Positions 51,364-58,951 of a stretch of 64,000 nucleotides of DNA are shown piece after piece. The stretch comes from Vreelandella neptunia (GTDB taxonomy: Bacteria; Pseudomonadota; Gammaproteobacteria; Pseudomonadales; Halomonadaceae), in assembly GCF_034479615.1 (NCBI RefSeq), contig NZ_CP140255.1, positions 930,001 through 994,000 of the forward strand, given 5' to 3'. Positions within the stretch are counted from its first letter, which is position 1. The number at the start of each line of letters is the position of its first letter. The notes beneath the pieces were generated by a model that was not told where the DNA came from, ran no database searches, and saw only the letters and a program-made list of their open reading frames with translations. A program made the translations under genes and the position numbers.

Positions 51364-52860
51364 TTAGAGTCCTTTTAAGCGCTGGATCTTGCGATCTTGA
51401 TAGAGCGAAAACAGAATAGAGGCGACGGCTAACGCTAAGAAAAGTGCAGAGAGTGGTCGAGTTAAAAAGGTCATCCAGCTTTCATTAAGCTCAAGAGCTC
51501 GGAAGAGCTGTCGCTCCAGGTTATCGCCAAGTACTACGCCGAGTATCAGAGGCGTTAGCGGTACTTCAGCTTTCCAAAGCAGGTAGCCGATGATGCCGAA
51601 GATAAATAGCACCCAAATATCAAACAGGTTGTTATTCAGGGCATAAGCGCCAATGGCACACAGCATTAGCACAACAGGAACGAGGATCTGTTGAGGAATC
51701 AACGATATTTTGGCGAACCAGCGCACTAGCAGCAGGTTGCAAAGCACCATGACCACCGCACCGATCAGTAAGCTGGCATAAATAGCGCCCACCAGCACCG
51801 GGTTTTGCTCAAACATCATTGGCCCAGGCGTAATGCCGTGAAGAATCAACACGCCCATCATGATCGCCATAGGCAAATCGCCTGGTATGCCCAATGCCAG
51901 CGTGGGCACAAATGCACCACCAGCCACCGCGCTATTGGAGGCTTCAGACGCCACGATGCCGCTGGGCGTGCCAGTGCCAAACTTCTCTGGATGTTTTGAG
52001 AATTTCTTGGCTTGGTCGTAACTCAAGAAATTTGCCACGGTGCCACCCGTGCCGGGGAGTGCCCCCACTAAGCTGCCTATGAGTGAAGAACGCAGCGTGT
52101 TGAGCTTTTGTCCCGCCATATCTTTGATTATTTGGCCGTAGGGAATCGTTACATTGGTATCGATTTTTTTGGCTTCGCTACTCTCATCCTTCAATTTCTC
52201 AATATTTCCAAGTAGCTGTGAAAAAGCAAATATACCGATCATTACGGGAAGAATTTCGAAGCCAGACCCCATTGCCGGTAGGCCAAAATCAAAGCGAAGA
52301 TTGCTGTTGCGGTCATAGCCAACAGTGGTAATCAAAAGCCCTAAAGCAGCGGCCATCAGGCCTTTGAGCAGAGCGCCGCTAGAGAGTCCTGCCACAAGTG
52401 TCAGAGCGAAAACAATCAAGGCGGTAATTTCCCAGGGGCGGAAATTCATACTGAAGCTAGCAATTAACGGTCCGAAAAAAACCAGTACTGCAACGCTTAT
52501 CAAAGTGCCTAAAAAAGAGGCCGCCACACCAATGCCCAAGGCTCGGCCAGGCTCACCTCTCTGAGCCATCGGATAGCCGTCATATACGGTGGTGATTGAG
52601 GAGGGCGTGCCGGGGATCCCCAGCATAACGCCCGAGACGATCCCGCCTGAATAACCGCCTACAAACACACCAACCATCAGTGAAACGCCGCTTACCGGAT
52701 CCATAGCAAAGGTAAAAGGGAAGACCACCAGGATGGCCGTAGTGACGGTAAAGCCTGGGATGCTACCGCCAATAATGCCAAACAAAACACCGATTACAAT
52801 TAGGCCCATCACCGAGGGAGTACCGACCTCAGCGAGTGCTTGGAGAAAAAAATTGGTCAT
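51364..52860 (-). CDS. tctA: TctA-family large permease, third TTT system
   Basis: 498-residue large permease. Signature segments: GIIGGSIPGFTVTTAILVVFPFTFAM at the N-terminus, [22 protein letters not shown] near residue 85 and LALGIPGDLPMAIMMGVLILHG in the second half. It follows tctB by 15 nt and is itself followed within 1 nt by the gamma-glutamyltransferase. It belongs to the same branch pattern as the first permease (PSSITT..DGYPMAQ) rather than the second (PSSMMTAVEGNALM). Confidence 0.9.
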   Translation of the reverse strand: MTNFFLQALAEVGTPSVMGLIVIGVLFGIIGGSIPGFTVTTAILVVFPFTFAMDPVSGVSLMVGVFVGGYSGGIVSGVMLGIPGTPSSITTVYDGYPMAQRGEPGRALGIGVAASFLGTLISVAVLVFFGPLIASFSMNFRPWEITALIVFALTLVAGLSSGALLKGLMAAALGLLITTVGYDRNSNLRFDFGLPAMGSGFEILPVMIGIFAFSQLLGNIEKLKDESSEAKKIDTNVTIPYGQIIKDMAGQKLNTLRSSLIGSLVGALPGTGGTVANFLSYDQAKKFSKHPEKFGTGTPSGIVASEASNSAVAGGAFVPTLALGIPGDLPMAIMMGVLILHGITPGPMMFEQNPVLVGAIYASLLIGAVVMVLCNLLLVRWFAKISLIPQQILVPVVLMLCAIGAYALNNNLFDIWVLFIFGIIGYLLWKAEVPLTPLILGVVLGDNLERQLFRALELNESWMTFLTRPLSALFLALAVASILFSLYQDRKIQRLKGL

Positions 52861-52875
52861 TATTTACTCCGCAGA

Positions 52876-53346
52876 TTAGGGCAGCCAGACATTTAAGCCA
52901 TAGCGGAACACCACAAATATCACGAGCGTCAGAGTGACGCTCAAGGTGAGATTAATGATCCATTTTCGCCGCGTATCTATACCCATAAGTAAAGCGAGTG
53001 AGGCGACTAAGAAGCTTATAGTGGTTGCGATATACCCCACTGCTGGGAGAAGTGCTGCATAAAGCCCAAACAGTAGAAACAGAGCGAGTATGGTGCGCCG
53101 GCTTTTAAACCACTCAGCAACAAGCTGCTTTGCGCTTGCTCGCTCAGGTGCTTTTACTAATAAGGAACGCACTAGTATCAGCAGTGAGAACGAACCGATC
53201 ACTACCAACAAAATACGTGGGAAAAGTGCTGACCCATAAGGTTGCCAGCTGGTCGGTGGGGCAATGCTTCCTGACTCCACCCACATGACAGCCACAATCA
53301 AGAGCAGCGCCAGCGCCAAGGCGCGGTCTTTCGTTAGCATAAGCAT
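52876..53346 (-). CDS. tctB: TctB-family small membrane subunit, third TTT system
   Basis: 156-residue small subunit with four hydrophobic segments (about 8-25, 42-62, 85-110 and 120-152), the second preceded by YGSALFPRILLVVIGSF, the usual TctB pattern. It lies between tctC and tctA; a hairpin (53366-53393) separates it from tctC. Like other members it has no catalytic residues and is assigned by family and position. Confidence 0.85.
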   Translation of the reverse strand: MLMLTKDRALALALLLIVAVMWVESGSIAPPTSWQPYGSALFPRILLVVIGSFSLLILVRSLLVKAPERASAKQLVAEWFKSRRTILALFLLFGLYAALLPAVGYIATTISFLVASLALLMGIDTRRKWIINLTLSVTLTLVIFVVFRYGLNVWLP

Positions 53347-53365
53347 TAGCGATGCCTCCGGTAGT

Positions 53366-53393
53366 TCTAGCCCCCGTACTTACGAGGGCTAGA
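53366..53393 (-). other. Hairpin between tctC and tctB of the third TTT operon
   Basis: TCTAGCCC (53366-53373) pairs with GGGCTAGA (53386-53393), with an inner CGT/ACG extension. It lies between the binding-protein stop and tctB, as in the operon at 6.4 kb, and has no U-run. Confidence 0.58.
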
Positions 53394-53403
53394 GGGTGCG
53401 CCC

Positions 53404-54384
53404 TCAGTTCTGGAAATCGATGTTCTCGGCAGCGGCGGATAGTGCTGCTTCGTTTTCATCCAGAAACGTTTGGTAATCATCACCGGCCAGAAAGCGAACA
53501 ACAGAGCCAAACTCATTTTCAATGCGGCTCTGTACTTCTTCATTTTCCAAGGCCTGTCCGTAAGCGTCAGCGATGGTATCTAGGACTTCTTGCGGAGTAC
53601 CTTTGGGAGCAAAAATACCTCGGCTGGTGGAGTGATCCATCGCGATGCCTTGTTCTCGCAGGGTGGCTACATCTGGCATGCTATCAAGGCGCTCTGGATG
53701 AGCGATGCCGAGCGCGCGGAAGGTGCCATCTTCAAAAAAAGCACCGCCAGAAGGTAAATTGAACATTGCGAAATCAACTTCTTCCGCCATCAGAGCCGAT
53801 ACCTGTTCACCAGTATCTGGATAGCCGACTAGGCGTACGTCGGCCATATCAATGCCCGCCTCCTGGAAGAATTGGGCCCAGAAGAAGTGGTCAGTGGAGC
53901 TAGGAATCATACTGAAGCGCACTTGACCTGGGTTTTCGCTCACGTAATCAGCGATTTCATCAGCGCTCTGTACGGGGTGATTAGCATGGGCGGTTGGGAT
54001 ATTGATGGTTTGGGTAAGCAGCGCGATAGGTTCGAAAGCATCAAATGAGTAGTCGACGGTGCCCGCTAGCTTTGAAAGTGCAATGGTGTCGTGGCTACCG
54101 AGGAGTGTGTAGCCATCGGGTTCTGCGTCTTTTACATTGCGAGACCCAAGGGTAGCCCCTGCTCCTGCCATATTGACCGGAACGATGGATTCTCCCAGGT
54201 TCTTTTCTGCTTCCTGAGAAATCAACCGGAAGAGGATATCTGTTGCTCCGCCAGGCCCGTAAGGAATGATTAAGCGAATATCCTGCTCGGGATAGTCAGC
54301 TTGTGCGGTAGTGGCAATAGCCAAGCTAGACGCAAGTCCGATGGCTGCGAGGGTAGTGCTTAGAGTAAAAGTTGAACGCGTCAT
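53404..54384 (-). CDS. tctC: TctC-family periplasmic binding protein, third TTT system
   Basis: 326-residue solute receptor. Signal peptide cleavage is expected after TAQA-29, before DYPEQDIRLIIPYGPGGATD, the usual mature start of Bug/TctC proteins. DAEPDGYTLLG is the second family motif. AAAGGTG precedes ATG 54384. It starts the operon tctC-tctB-tctA-ggt. The ligand is unknown; the terminal gamma-glutamyltransferase suggests a glutamate- or pyroglutamate-related amide (inference). Confidence 0.9.
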   Translation of the reverse strand: MTRSTFTLSTTLAAIGLASSLAIATTAQADYPEQDIRLIIPYGPGGATDILFRLISQEAEKNLGESIVPVNMAGAGATLGSRNVKDAEPDGYTLLGSHDTIALSKLAGTVDYSFDAFEPIALLTQTINIPTAHANHPVQSADEIADYVSENPGQVRFSMIPSSTDHFFWAQFFQEAGIDMADVRLVGYPDTGEQVSALMAEEVDFAMFNLPSGGAFFEDGTFRALGIAHPERLDSMPDVATLREQGIAMDHSTSRGIFAPKGTPQEVLDTIADAYGQALENEEVQSRIENEFGSVVRFLAGDDYQTFLDENEAALSAAAENIDFQN

Positions 54385-54508
54385 TCTTATACACCTTTAT
54401 AGATTGAGGTTGGTGTTGTGGATTGCCGCCCTTAATGCAGCGGCGTAGTGAGCGCGTGATCCCTTTAACGGGTTATTGTTATCTAATAGATACATCTGCC
54501 AATGAGCG

Positions 54509-55039
54509 TTAGCCGAGAAAGACCCCCCCATAAACCAGGGCGCCCATAACCACAAAGGCGGGGTGCGTTTTGAAGCGAATCAGTGCAATAGCGGCGACTA
54601 TGCCAATGATCAGGGTGTGAATCGTGCCGCTGGTGTTAAGGCTCTCGAGCAGAAACCCCAAGGTCAGCCAGGCCATCATCATGGCGATGACAGGGCGCAC
54701 CCACTGGCTCATGCGCTTAACCCGGGGGGAATCTCGGTGACGGTATAGCAATCCTAGCGCGCCTAACATCAACAGCAGGGTGGGGATCACGGTAGCGGCC
54801 ACAGCGATGAAAGCGCCGCCAATGCCTGCTACTTCATAGCCTACATAGCCAGCCATTTTGGTGGCGATAGGGCTAGGCAGCGCGTTACCCAAGGCTAATG
54901 TTTCCGCGAAGGTTTGCGCGGTCATCCAGCCATACCGGCCAACCACTTCGGCTTCGATTAGTGGGATAATGGCTGGGCCGCCGCCATAGCCGATAATGTT
55001 TGGGATAAAAAACGCCAGGAAGAGATCCCAATAAATCAT
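54509..55039 (-). CDS. Chromate transporter family protein, second half-size subunit
   Basis: 176-residue half-size ChrA (CHR family) protein with six short hydrophobic segments and the domain motif NIIGYGGGPAIIPLIEAEVVGRYGWMT followed by ETLALGNALPSPIATKMAGYVGY. It overlaps the preceding gene by 4 nt (ATGA). Pairs of short CHR proteins act together as a heterodimer in which each contributes one half with opposite topology. Chromate efflux is the named function, but many such pairs probably move sulfate-like or other anions. AGAGGA precedes ATG 55039. Confidence 0.82.
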   Translation of the reverse strand: MIYWDLFLAFFIPNIIGYGGGPAIIPLIEAEVVGRYGWMTAQTFAETLALGNALPSPIATKMAGYVGYEVAGIGGAFIAVAATVIPTLLLMLGALGLLYRHRDSPRVKRMSQWVRPVIAMMMAWLTLGFLLESLNTSGTIHTLIIGIVAAIALIRFKTHPAFVVMGALVYGGVFLG

Positions 55040-55605
55040 GTCGTCCTCTCCGCTTTTTTGTTACCGGCAGGGCGCAGGAGAGCGGCAATTAGAATGGCGC
55101 CAATCACCCAGCCAGGGTGAATGCCAAGCCAGTAGATCAGCCCGGCGGCAATGATGGCCATGGCTATACTGACCAGCCAGCCAAGGGCAGCCTGGGATTT
55201 ATCAAAAAAGTCCCAGGTGAGTTGCGCCATCATCACCATGACGACGGGCACTACCGCTTGGCCCATACCGCGAATCCATGCCACATCGCGGTAACGGCTG
55301 AAAATGCCTAACATGACAATCATCGCCACAATCATTGGTACGATGATGGCAATTACGGCAGCGATACAGCCGACGACTCCACCTACACGATAGCCAATAT
55401 AGCCGGGCATCTTGGTGGCAATGGGGCCAGGTAAGGTATTGCCAATTGCCAGCACATCGGCAAACTCTTCATCGGTTAGCCAGTGGTAGCGGGTGACGAC
55501 CTCGGCGCGCACTAAAGGAATCATGGCGGGCCCACCACCGAAACCAAAGATGCCGACGCGGAAAAAGGCCCAGAATAGTTGCCAGGAGACAGCGGGTGGT
55601 TTCAT
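55036..55605 (-). CDS. Chromate transporter family protein, first half-size subunit
   Basis: 189-residue half-size CHR protein: FFRVGIFGFGGGPAMIPLVRAEVVTRYHWLTDEEFADVLAIGNTLPGPIATKMPGYIGY near the N-terminus contains the FGGGxAMIPLV and GPIATK motifs of the family. It is paired with, and translationally coupled to, the next gene. The two are paralogous. The operon is divergent from an FCD-type GntR regulator (178-bp gap), which may control it and the tctC-ggt operon downstream. Confidence 0.83.
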   Translation of the reverse strand: MKPPAVSWQLFWAFFRVGIFGFGGGPAMIPLVRAEVVTRYHWLTDEEFADVLAIGNTLPGPIATKMPGYIGYRVGGVVGCIAAVIAIIVPMIVAMIVMLGIFSRYRDVAWIRGMGQAVVPVVMVMMAQLTWDFFDKSQAALGWLVSIAMAIIAAGLIYWLGIHPGWVIGAILIAALLRPAGNKKAERTT

Positions 55606-55783
55606 GAATGCATATCCCGCAAAGTCGACGAGGAGATCAGAAGCATACCCAGACCTTATTTATCGTTTGTAGGTTAAAAAATCGATTATCTTGTCTAAAA
55701 TAGAATATAGGTAGTGCCCGACCCAACGTCAACACTCAAAACAGAATGGACAGCGGGAGCTAAGGTAAACAAAGGACATCGTG

Positions 55784-56488
55784 ATGAATAATTCTCTACC
55801 TACGTCAGCCAAGTCACTAGGGCCAGTGGGGCCAGTGGGGCCAGCGGGTACCGCATCAAGTCGCGTGTTTGATCATTTACGCAAGGATTTGGTGGGCGGG
55901 CGTTTTGTGGCCGGTGAAAAGCTCGCTATCAATGCGCTCAAAGAGCGCTATCAAGTCGGCTTGAGCCCGCTACGAGAAGCGCTCAATAGATTGGCAGCTT
56001 ATGGGTTGCTGGTGCAGGAGAATCAGCGCGGCTTTCGGGTGCCGAAGTTGTCGCGGGATGAGCTGGACGATATTACCCAAATGCGTCTGGAAATGGAGGG
56101 GATGGCGCTAGAGCGAGCTATTGCTAACGGTGACTCGCTTTGGGAGGCTGATTTGCTTGCCGCCGCGCATCGCCTGAAACGAGCCGATATAACCCTGGAT
56201 AAAGGCGAAGAGTGGGAGCATCTGCATACACAGTTTCACCGTACCCTGGTGGCGCCGTGTGGGTCAGTCTGGTTATTGCGTTTTATTGAGCAGTTACACG
56301 ACCAGTTCGATCGCTACCGCCGTTTGGGGCCCAAAATGCCGACGATACGTCAAGAGCTGGACGAGCAGCATCATCAGCTGGTGGAGCTGGCGCTACAGCG
56401 CGAGGCTAAAGCAGCGCGTGAATTAATGGACGACCATATCCATAAATCCTATGAAGTCGCTCTGAAGCGCTACCAAGAGCATGTGTAG
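55784..56488 (+). CDS. FCD-type GntR regulator
   Basis: 234-residue GntR-family regulator of the FadR/VanR group. Winged helix about 25-90 (RVFDHLRKDLVGGRFVAGEKLAI, RYQVGLSPLREALNRLAAYGLL), then an FCD domain about 100-225 with metal-site-type residues (RLEMEGMALERAI, HLHTQFHRTLVAPCG, LDEQHHQLVELAL). AAAGGA lies 7 nt before ATG 55784. Near the N-terminus a 9-bp DNA repeat encodes GPVGPVGPAG. It is divergent from the chromate-type transporters and the tctC-ggt operon, its likely targets. The effector is unknown. Confidence 0.85.
   Translation: MNNSLPTSAKSLGPVGPVGPAGTASSRVFDHLRKDLVGGRFVAGEKLAINALKERYQVGLSPLREALNRLAAYGLLVQENQRGFRVPKLSRDELDDITQMRLEMEGMALERAIANGDSLWEADLLAAAHRLKRADITLDKGEEWEHLHTQFHRTLVAPCGSVWLLRFIEQLHDQFDRYRRLGPKMPTIRQELDEQHHQLVELALQREAKAARELMDDHIHKSYEVALKRYQEHV
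55820..55846 (+). repeat. 9-bp tandem repeat within gntR
   Basis: GGGCCAGTG, GGGCCAGTG, GGGCCAGCG: three head-to-tail copies encoding GPV-GPV-GPA ahead of the DNA-binding domain. In-frame copy changes by slippage would alter the linker length without shifting the frame. Confidence 0.8.
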
Positions 56489-56563
56489 TTGGGTATGAAC
56501 AGTTGGTAAACTGCTGCGCACAGTGTGTCGGTCATCGCCGACCCAATAAGTAAAGAGGGTGCT

Positions 56564-57133
56564 ATGCACGCAGATAACCAACACGCAGATTACCGAGTAG
56601 CCGCGCAAACGCTGAACTGGGTGCGCACCTTCATTGTCGCCCACGACATTTGCCCGTTCGCTCAACGTGAGCTAGCGCGTGACACCATCCGCGTTGAAGT
56701 AGTGCGCTCCAAGAAGATCGAAGTGGCACTTGAGGAGCTGATGGTGGAAGTCCAGTGGCTGGATGAGCATCCAGAAACAGAAACGACGCTGCTGGTATTC
56801 CCAACGCTCTTTAAAAGCTTTGATCACTACCTGGATTTTGTTGAGCTGGCAGAAAGCATTCTTGTCGACCAGGGGTACGAAGGGGTCTATCAGCTCGCCA
56901 CTTTCCATCCCGATTACTGCTTCGACGGTGCTGAGCCCGATGACGCCTCTAATTATACCAATCGTTCTCCCTACGCCATGGTGCATCTGTTGCGCGAAGA
57001 GAGCGTCGAAAAGGCGATCGAGTTTTACGGCGATACCGACGCGATACCTGGGCGCAATATCGCTAAGTTAACGGCGATGGGCAGTGCCGCCGCGGAGCAG
57101 CAGTTGCAGCACTGTTTTGACGTAAGCGACTAA
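56564..57133 (+). CDS. DUF1415 family protein
   Basis: 189-residue cytoplasmic protein of the uncharacterised DUF1415 family. Recognisable stretches are TLNWVRTFIVAHDICPFAQRELARDTIRVEVV (with an HxxCPFA element), LLVFPTLFKSFDHYLDF and YQLATFHPDYCFDGAEPDDASNYTNRSPYAMVHLLRE. Conserved Cys and His suggest a metal or redox role, but nothing is established. I prefer ATG 56564 with AGAGGG upstream. The gene converges on the diguanylate cyclase, overlapping its stop by 4 nt. Confidence 0.82.
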   Translation: MHADNQHADYRVAAQTLNWVRTFIVAHDICPFAQRELARDTIRVEVVRSKKIEVALEELMVEVQWLDEHPETETTLLVFPTLFKSFDHYLDFVELAESILVDQGYEGVYQLATFHPDYCFDGAEPDDASNYTNRSPYAMVHLLREESVEKAIEFYGDTDAIPGRNIAKLTAMGSAAAEQQLQHCFDVSD

Positions 57134-58785
57134 GGCTTGTGAATCACGAGCTGATGTTTACCTTTGCTTTTAGCCGCATACAGAGCGCTATCTGCAAGTT
57201 GTAGCACCGTTTCAATATGCAGGCCGTGGTGCGGCCACCAAGCGGCGCCCAAACTACAGCCCACGTGGGCGCGTTTATTTTCGGGTAATAAAATCGGTTG
57301 GGCGATAGCCGTAAGTAAACGCCTACTCACTTCGTGGGTAAGCATTTCCAGGTACTCCTGCTTGGTTTTGAGCACCATTACGAATTCATCACCACCCAGG
57401 CGCGCCACAACATCGCCACTGCGCAAGGCGTTTTTCAGGCGCTGGGTAATCTCAATAAGTAGCAGATCCCCTGCATGGTGGCCCAGTTCATCGTTGACCC
57501 GTTTGAAACCATCCAGATCGATATACATGACCACCATGCTTTGCTGGTTTCTTTCCGCTTCCGGAATGGCCAACTGCAGGTATTGATTAAGAAAGGCGCG
57601 ATTAGGAAGCCCCGTTAGCGGGTCGGTATTGGCTAGATCCTCTAAACGGTTAATCGTTTGACGTTGATCCAGTAGTCGGCTAACCATGTTACGCATAGAG
57701 GTCGATAGACGTTTCATTTCTGGAGAGCCGTTTTCAAGAGGAATACAGTCGGCTTGCTCGCCATCCTGTATTTGATCGGCGGCGCTGGCTAAGCGGGTGA
57801 GGGGAGTTACCATTCGAGAGGCAATCATCCAACCAATCATTGCAAATAGCAGCGCCAGGAGAGTGCCGATGCCCATAATGGCTGTCTGCAGTTGCTCCAC
57901 GGGGGCAAAGGCCGACGCAATGGGATTACGGGTAATCGCTATCCACCCCAATCCAGGAAAGTCCTCAAAGCCACTGCTGCGCGCATAGCCGGTGACAAAT
58001 TGTTCGCCATTGGGCCAGGTTTCAATGGCCCATTGTGGCGATATATTGGTGGGGCCAGGTATGTGCCTAAGGCTGTCTAACGATTTTCCCATCAGCGCCT
58101 TTGGCCCTAGCAGTACGGTACCACCGGCTGAAAGGAGTAGTATTTCGTTATTTTGCCGCTTCTTCGCGGGCGAAAAAATGGATTGCTGGATATATTCGGC
58201 CCACTCCCAACTCAGGTGTACTGCCAGAACGCCCTGTAGTTCCTCGTTGCGGTCATATACCGGGGTCGCAATATCGACAAACTGGAGCTCTTCACCGCTA
58301 GGGTTAGGCAGCAGTTGAGCGAGTAGCACTGCCTCATGAACATCGCCTATCCAGAGCGACTCGCGTCCTTCAATAAACACGGGCCTTTGCGCGATTGAAA
58401 CGCCTTCTAAAATTCCCCCAGTAGCTGCTTGAACAGTACCTTCGGGGTCAGTAAATCCGATCCACGACACAACGTTATAGTTGTCTTGTAAACGCTCCAG
58501 CTGTTCCCTCAGCGCGCTAGGGTTCGTATCAGTAGTGAGCGCCTGCATACCCAACAGTAGTTTTACCTCTTTTATGCGTGCGTCCATGTTGCGATCCAGC
58601 TTATCCACCATTTGGTAAGCTGCTTCTGAGGCGGCATTACCAATATTGGCTTCCATTTGCTGAGCCGACTCTCGCGACGCCACCCAGCCAAGTAGCAGAG
58701 TCGTGGCAAACACCAGTGTGGCAATCAAAGCGATAAACCGCGAGCGCAGCGAGAAGCGCGAGAACAACCAAGCATGCACAGACAT
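57130..58785 (-). CDS. Membrane diguanylate cyclase with Cache-type sensor
   Basis: 551-residue inner-membrane GGDEF protein. Helix 1 about 15-36, a periplasmic double-Cache-like sensor about 40-295 (VVSWIGFTDPEGTVQAATGG, LGWIAITRNP), helix 2 about 305-327, HAMP-like linker about 328-380, GGDEF domain about 395-548. The active-site motif is RLGGDEFVMV and the start DPLTGLPNRAFLNQYL is canonical, so cyclic di-GMP synthesis is likely. An RxxD product-inhibition site is not evident. The sensor type usually binds small carboxylates or amino acids. It opposes the EAL protein at 44.6 kb in function. Confidence 0.88.
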   Translation of the reverse strand: MSVHAWLFSRFSLRSRFIALIATLVFATTLLLGWVASRESAQQMEANIGNAASEAAYQMVDKLDRNMDARIKEVKLLLGMQALTTDTNPSALREQLERLQDNYNVVSWIGFTDPEGTVQAATGGILEGVSIAQRPVFIEGRESLWIGDVHEAVLLAQLLPNPSGEELQFVDIATPVYDRNEELQGVLAVHLSWEWAEYIQQSIFSPAKKRQNNEILLLSAGGTVLLGPKALMGKSLDSLRHIPGPTNISPQWAIETWPNGEQFVTGYARSSGFEDFPGLGWIAITRNPIASAFAPVEQLQTAIMGIGTLLALLFAMIGWMIASRMVTPLTRLASAADQIQDGEQADCIPLENGSPEMKRLSTSMRNMVSRLLDQRQTINRLEDLANTDPLTGLPNRAFLNQYLQLAIPEAERNQQSMVVMYIDLDGFKRVNDELGHHAGDLLLIEITQRLKNALRSGDVVARLGGDEFVMVLKTKQEYLEMLTHEVSRRLLTAIAQPILLPENKRAHVGCSLGAAWWPHHGLHIETVLQLADSALYAAKSKGKHQLVIHKP

Positions 58786-58913
58786 AATTAGCCATCACCG
58801 ATAAGGGGAGTTGCTTAATAGCGTATTGTGATTAGGTGAAGGAAAGTACCTTATCCTGGAGGCTTTTGCATTTAACTGATTGTGAATTTTTATTAACTTA
58901 AGCGGTGCTTCAA

Positions 58914-58940
58914 TGAGAAAAGGGCCAGCATTGCTGGCCC
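58914..58940 (-). terminator. Terminator of the second chemoreceptor
   Basis: GGGCCAGC-ATT-GCTGGCCC (58922-58940), 8-bp GC-rich stem; on the minus strand it is followed by TTTTCTC. It lies 11 nt after the stop at 58952. Confidence 0.85.
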
Positions 58941-58951
58941 AAATGGAGGAA

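Noticed and set aside
54480..54492. TATCTAATAGATA palindrome upstream of the third tctC as operator of the second GntR
   Set aside because: A similar TCTA..TAGA pair near 55693 has different spacing, so a shared operator cannot be supported.
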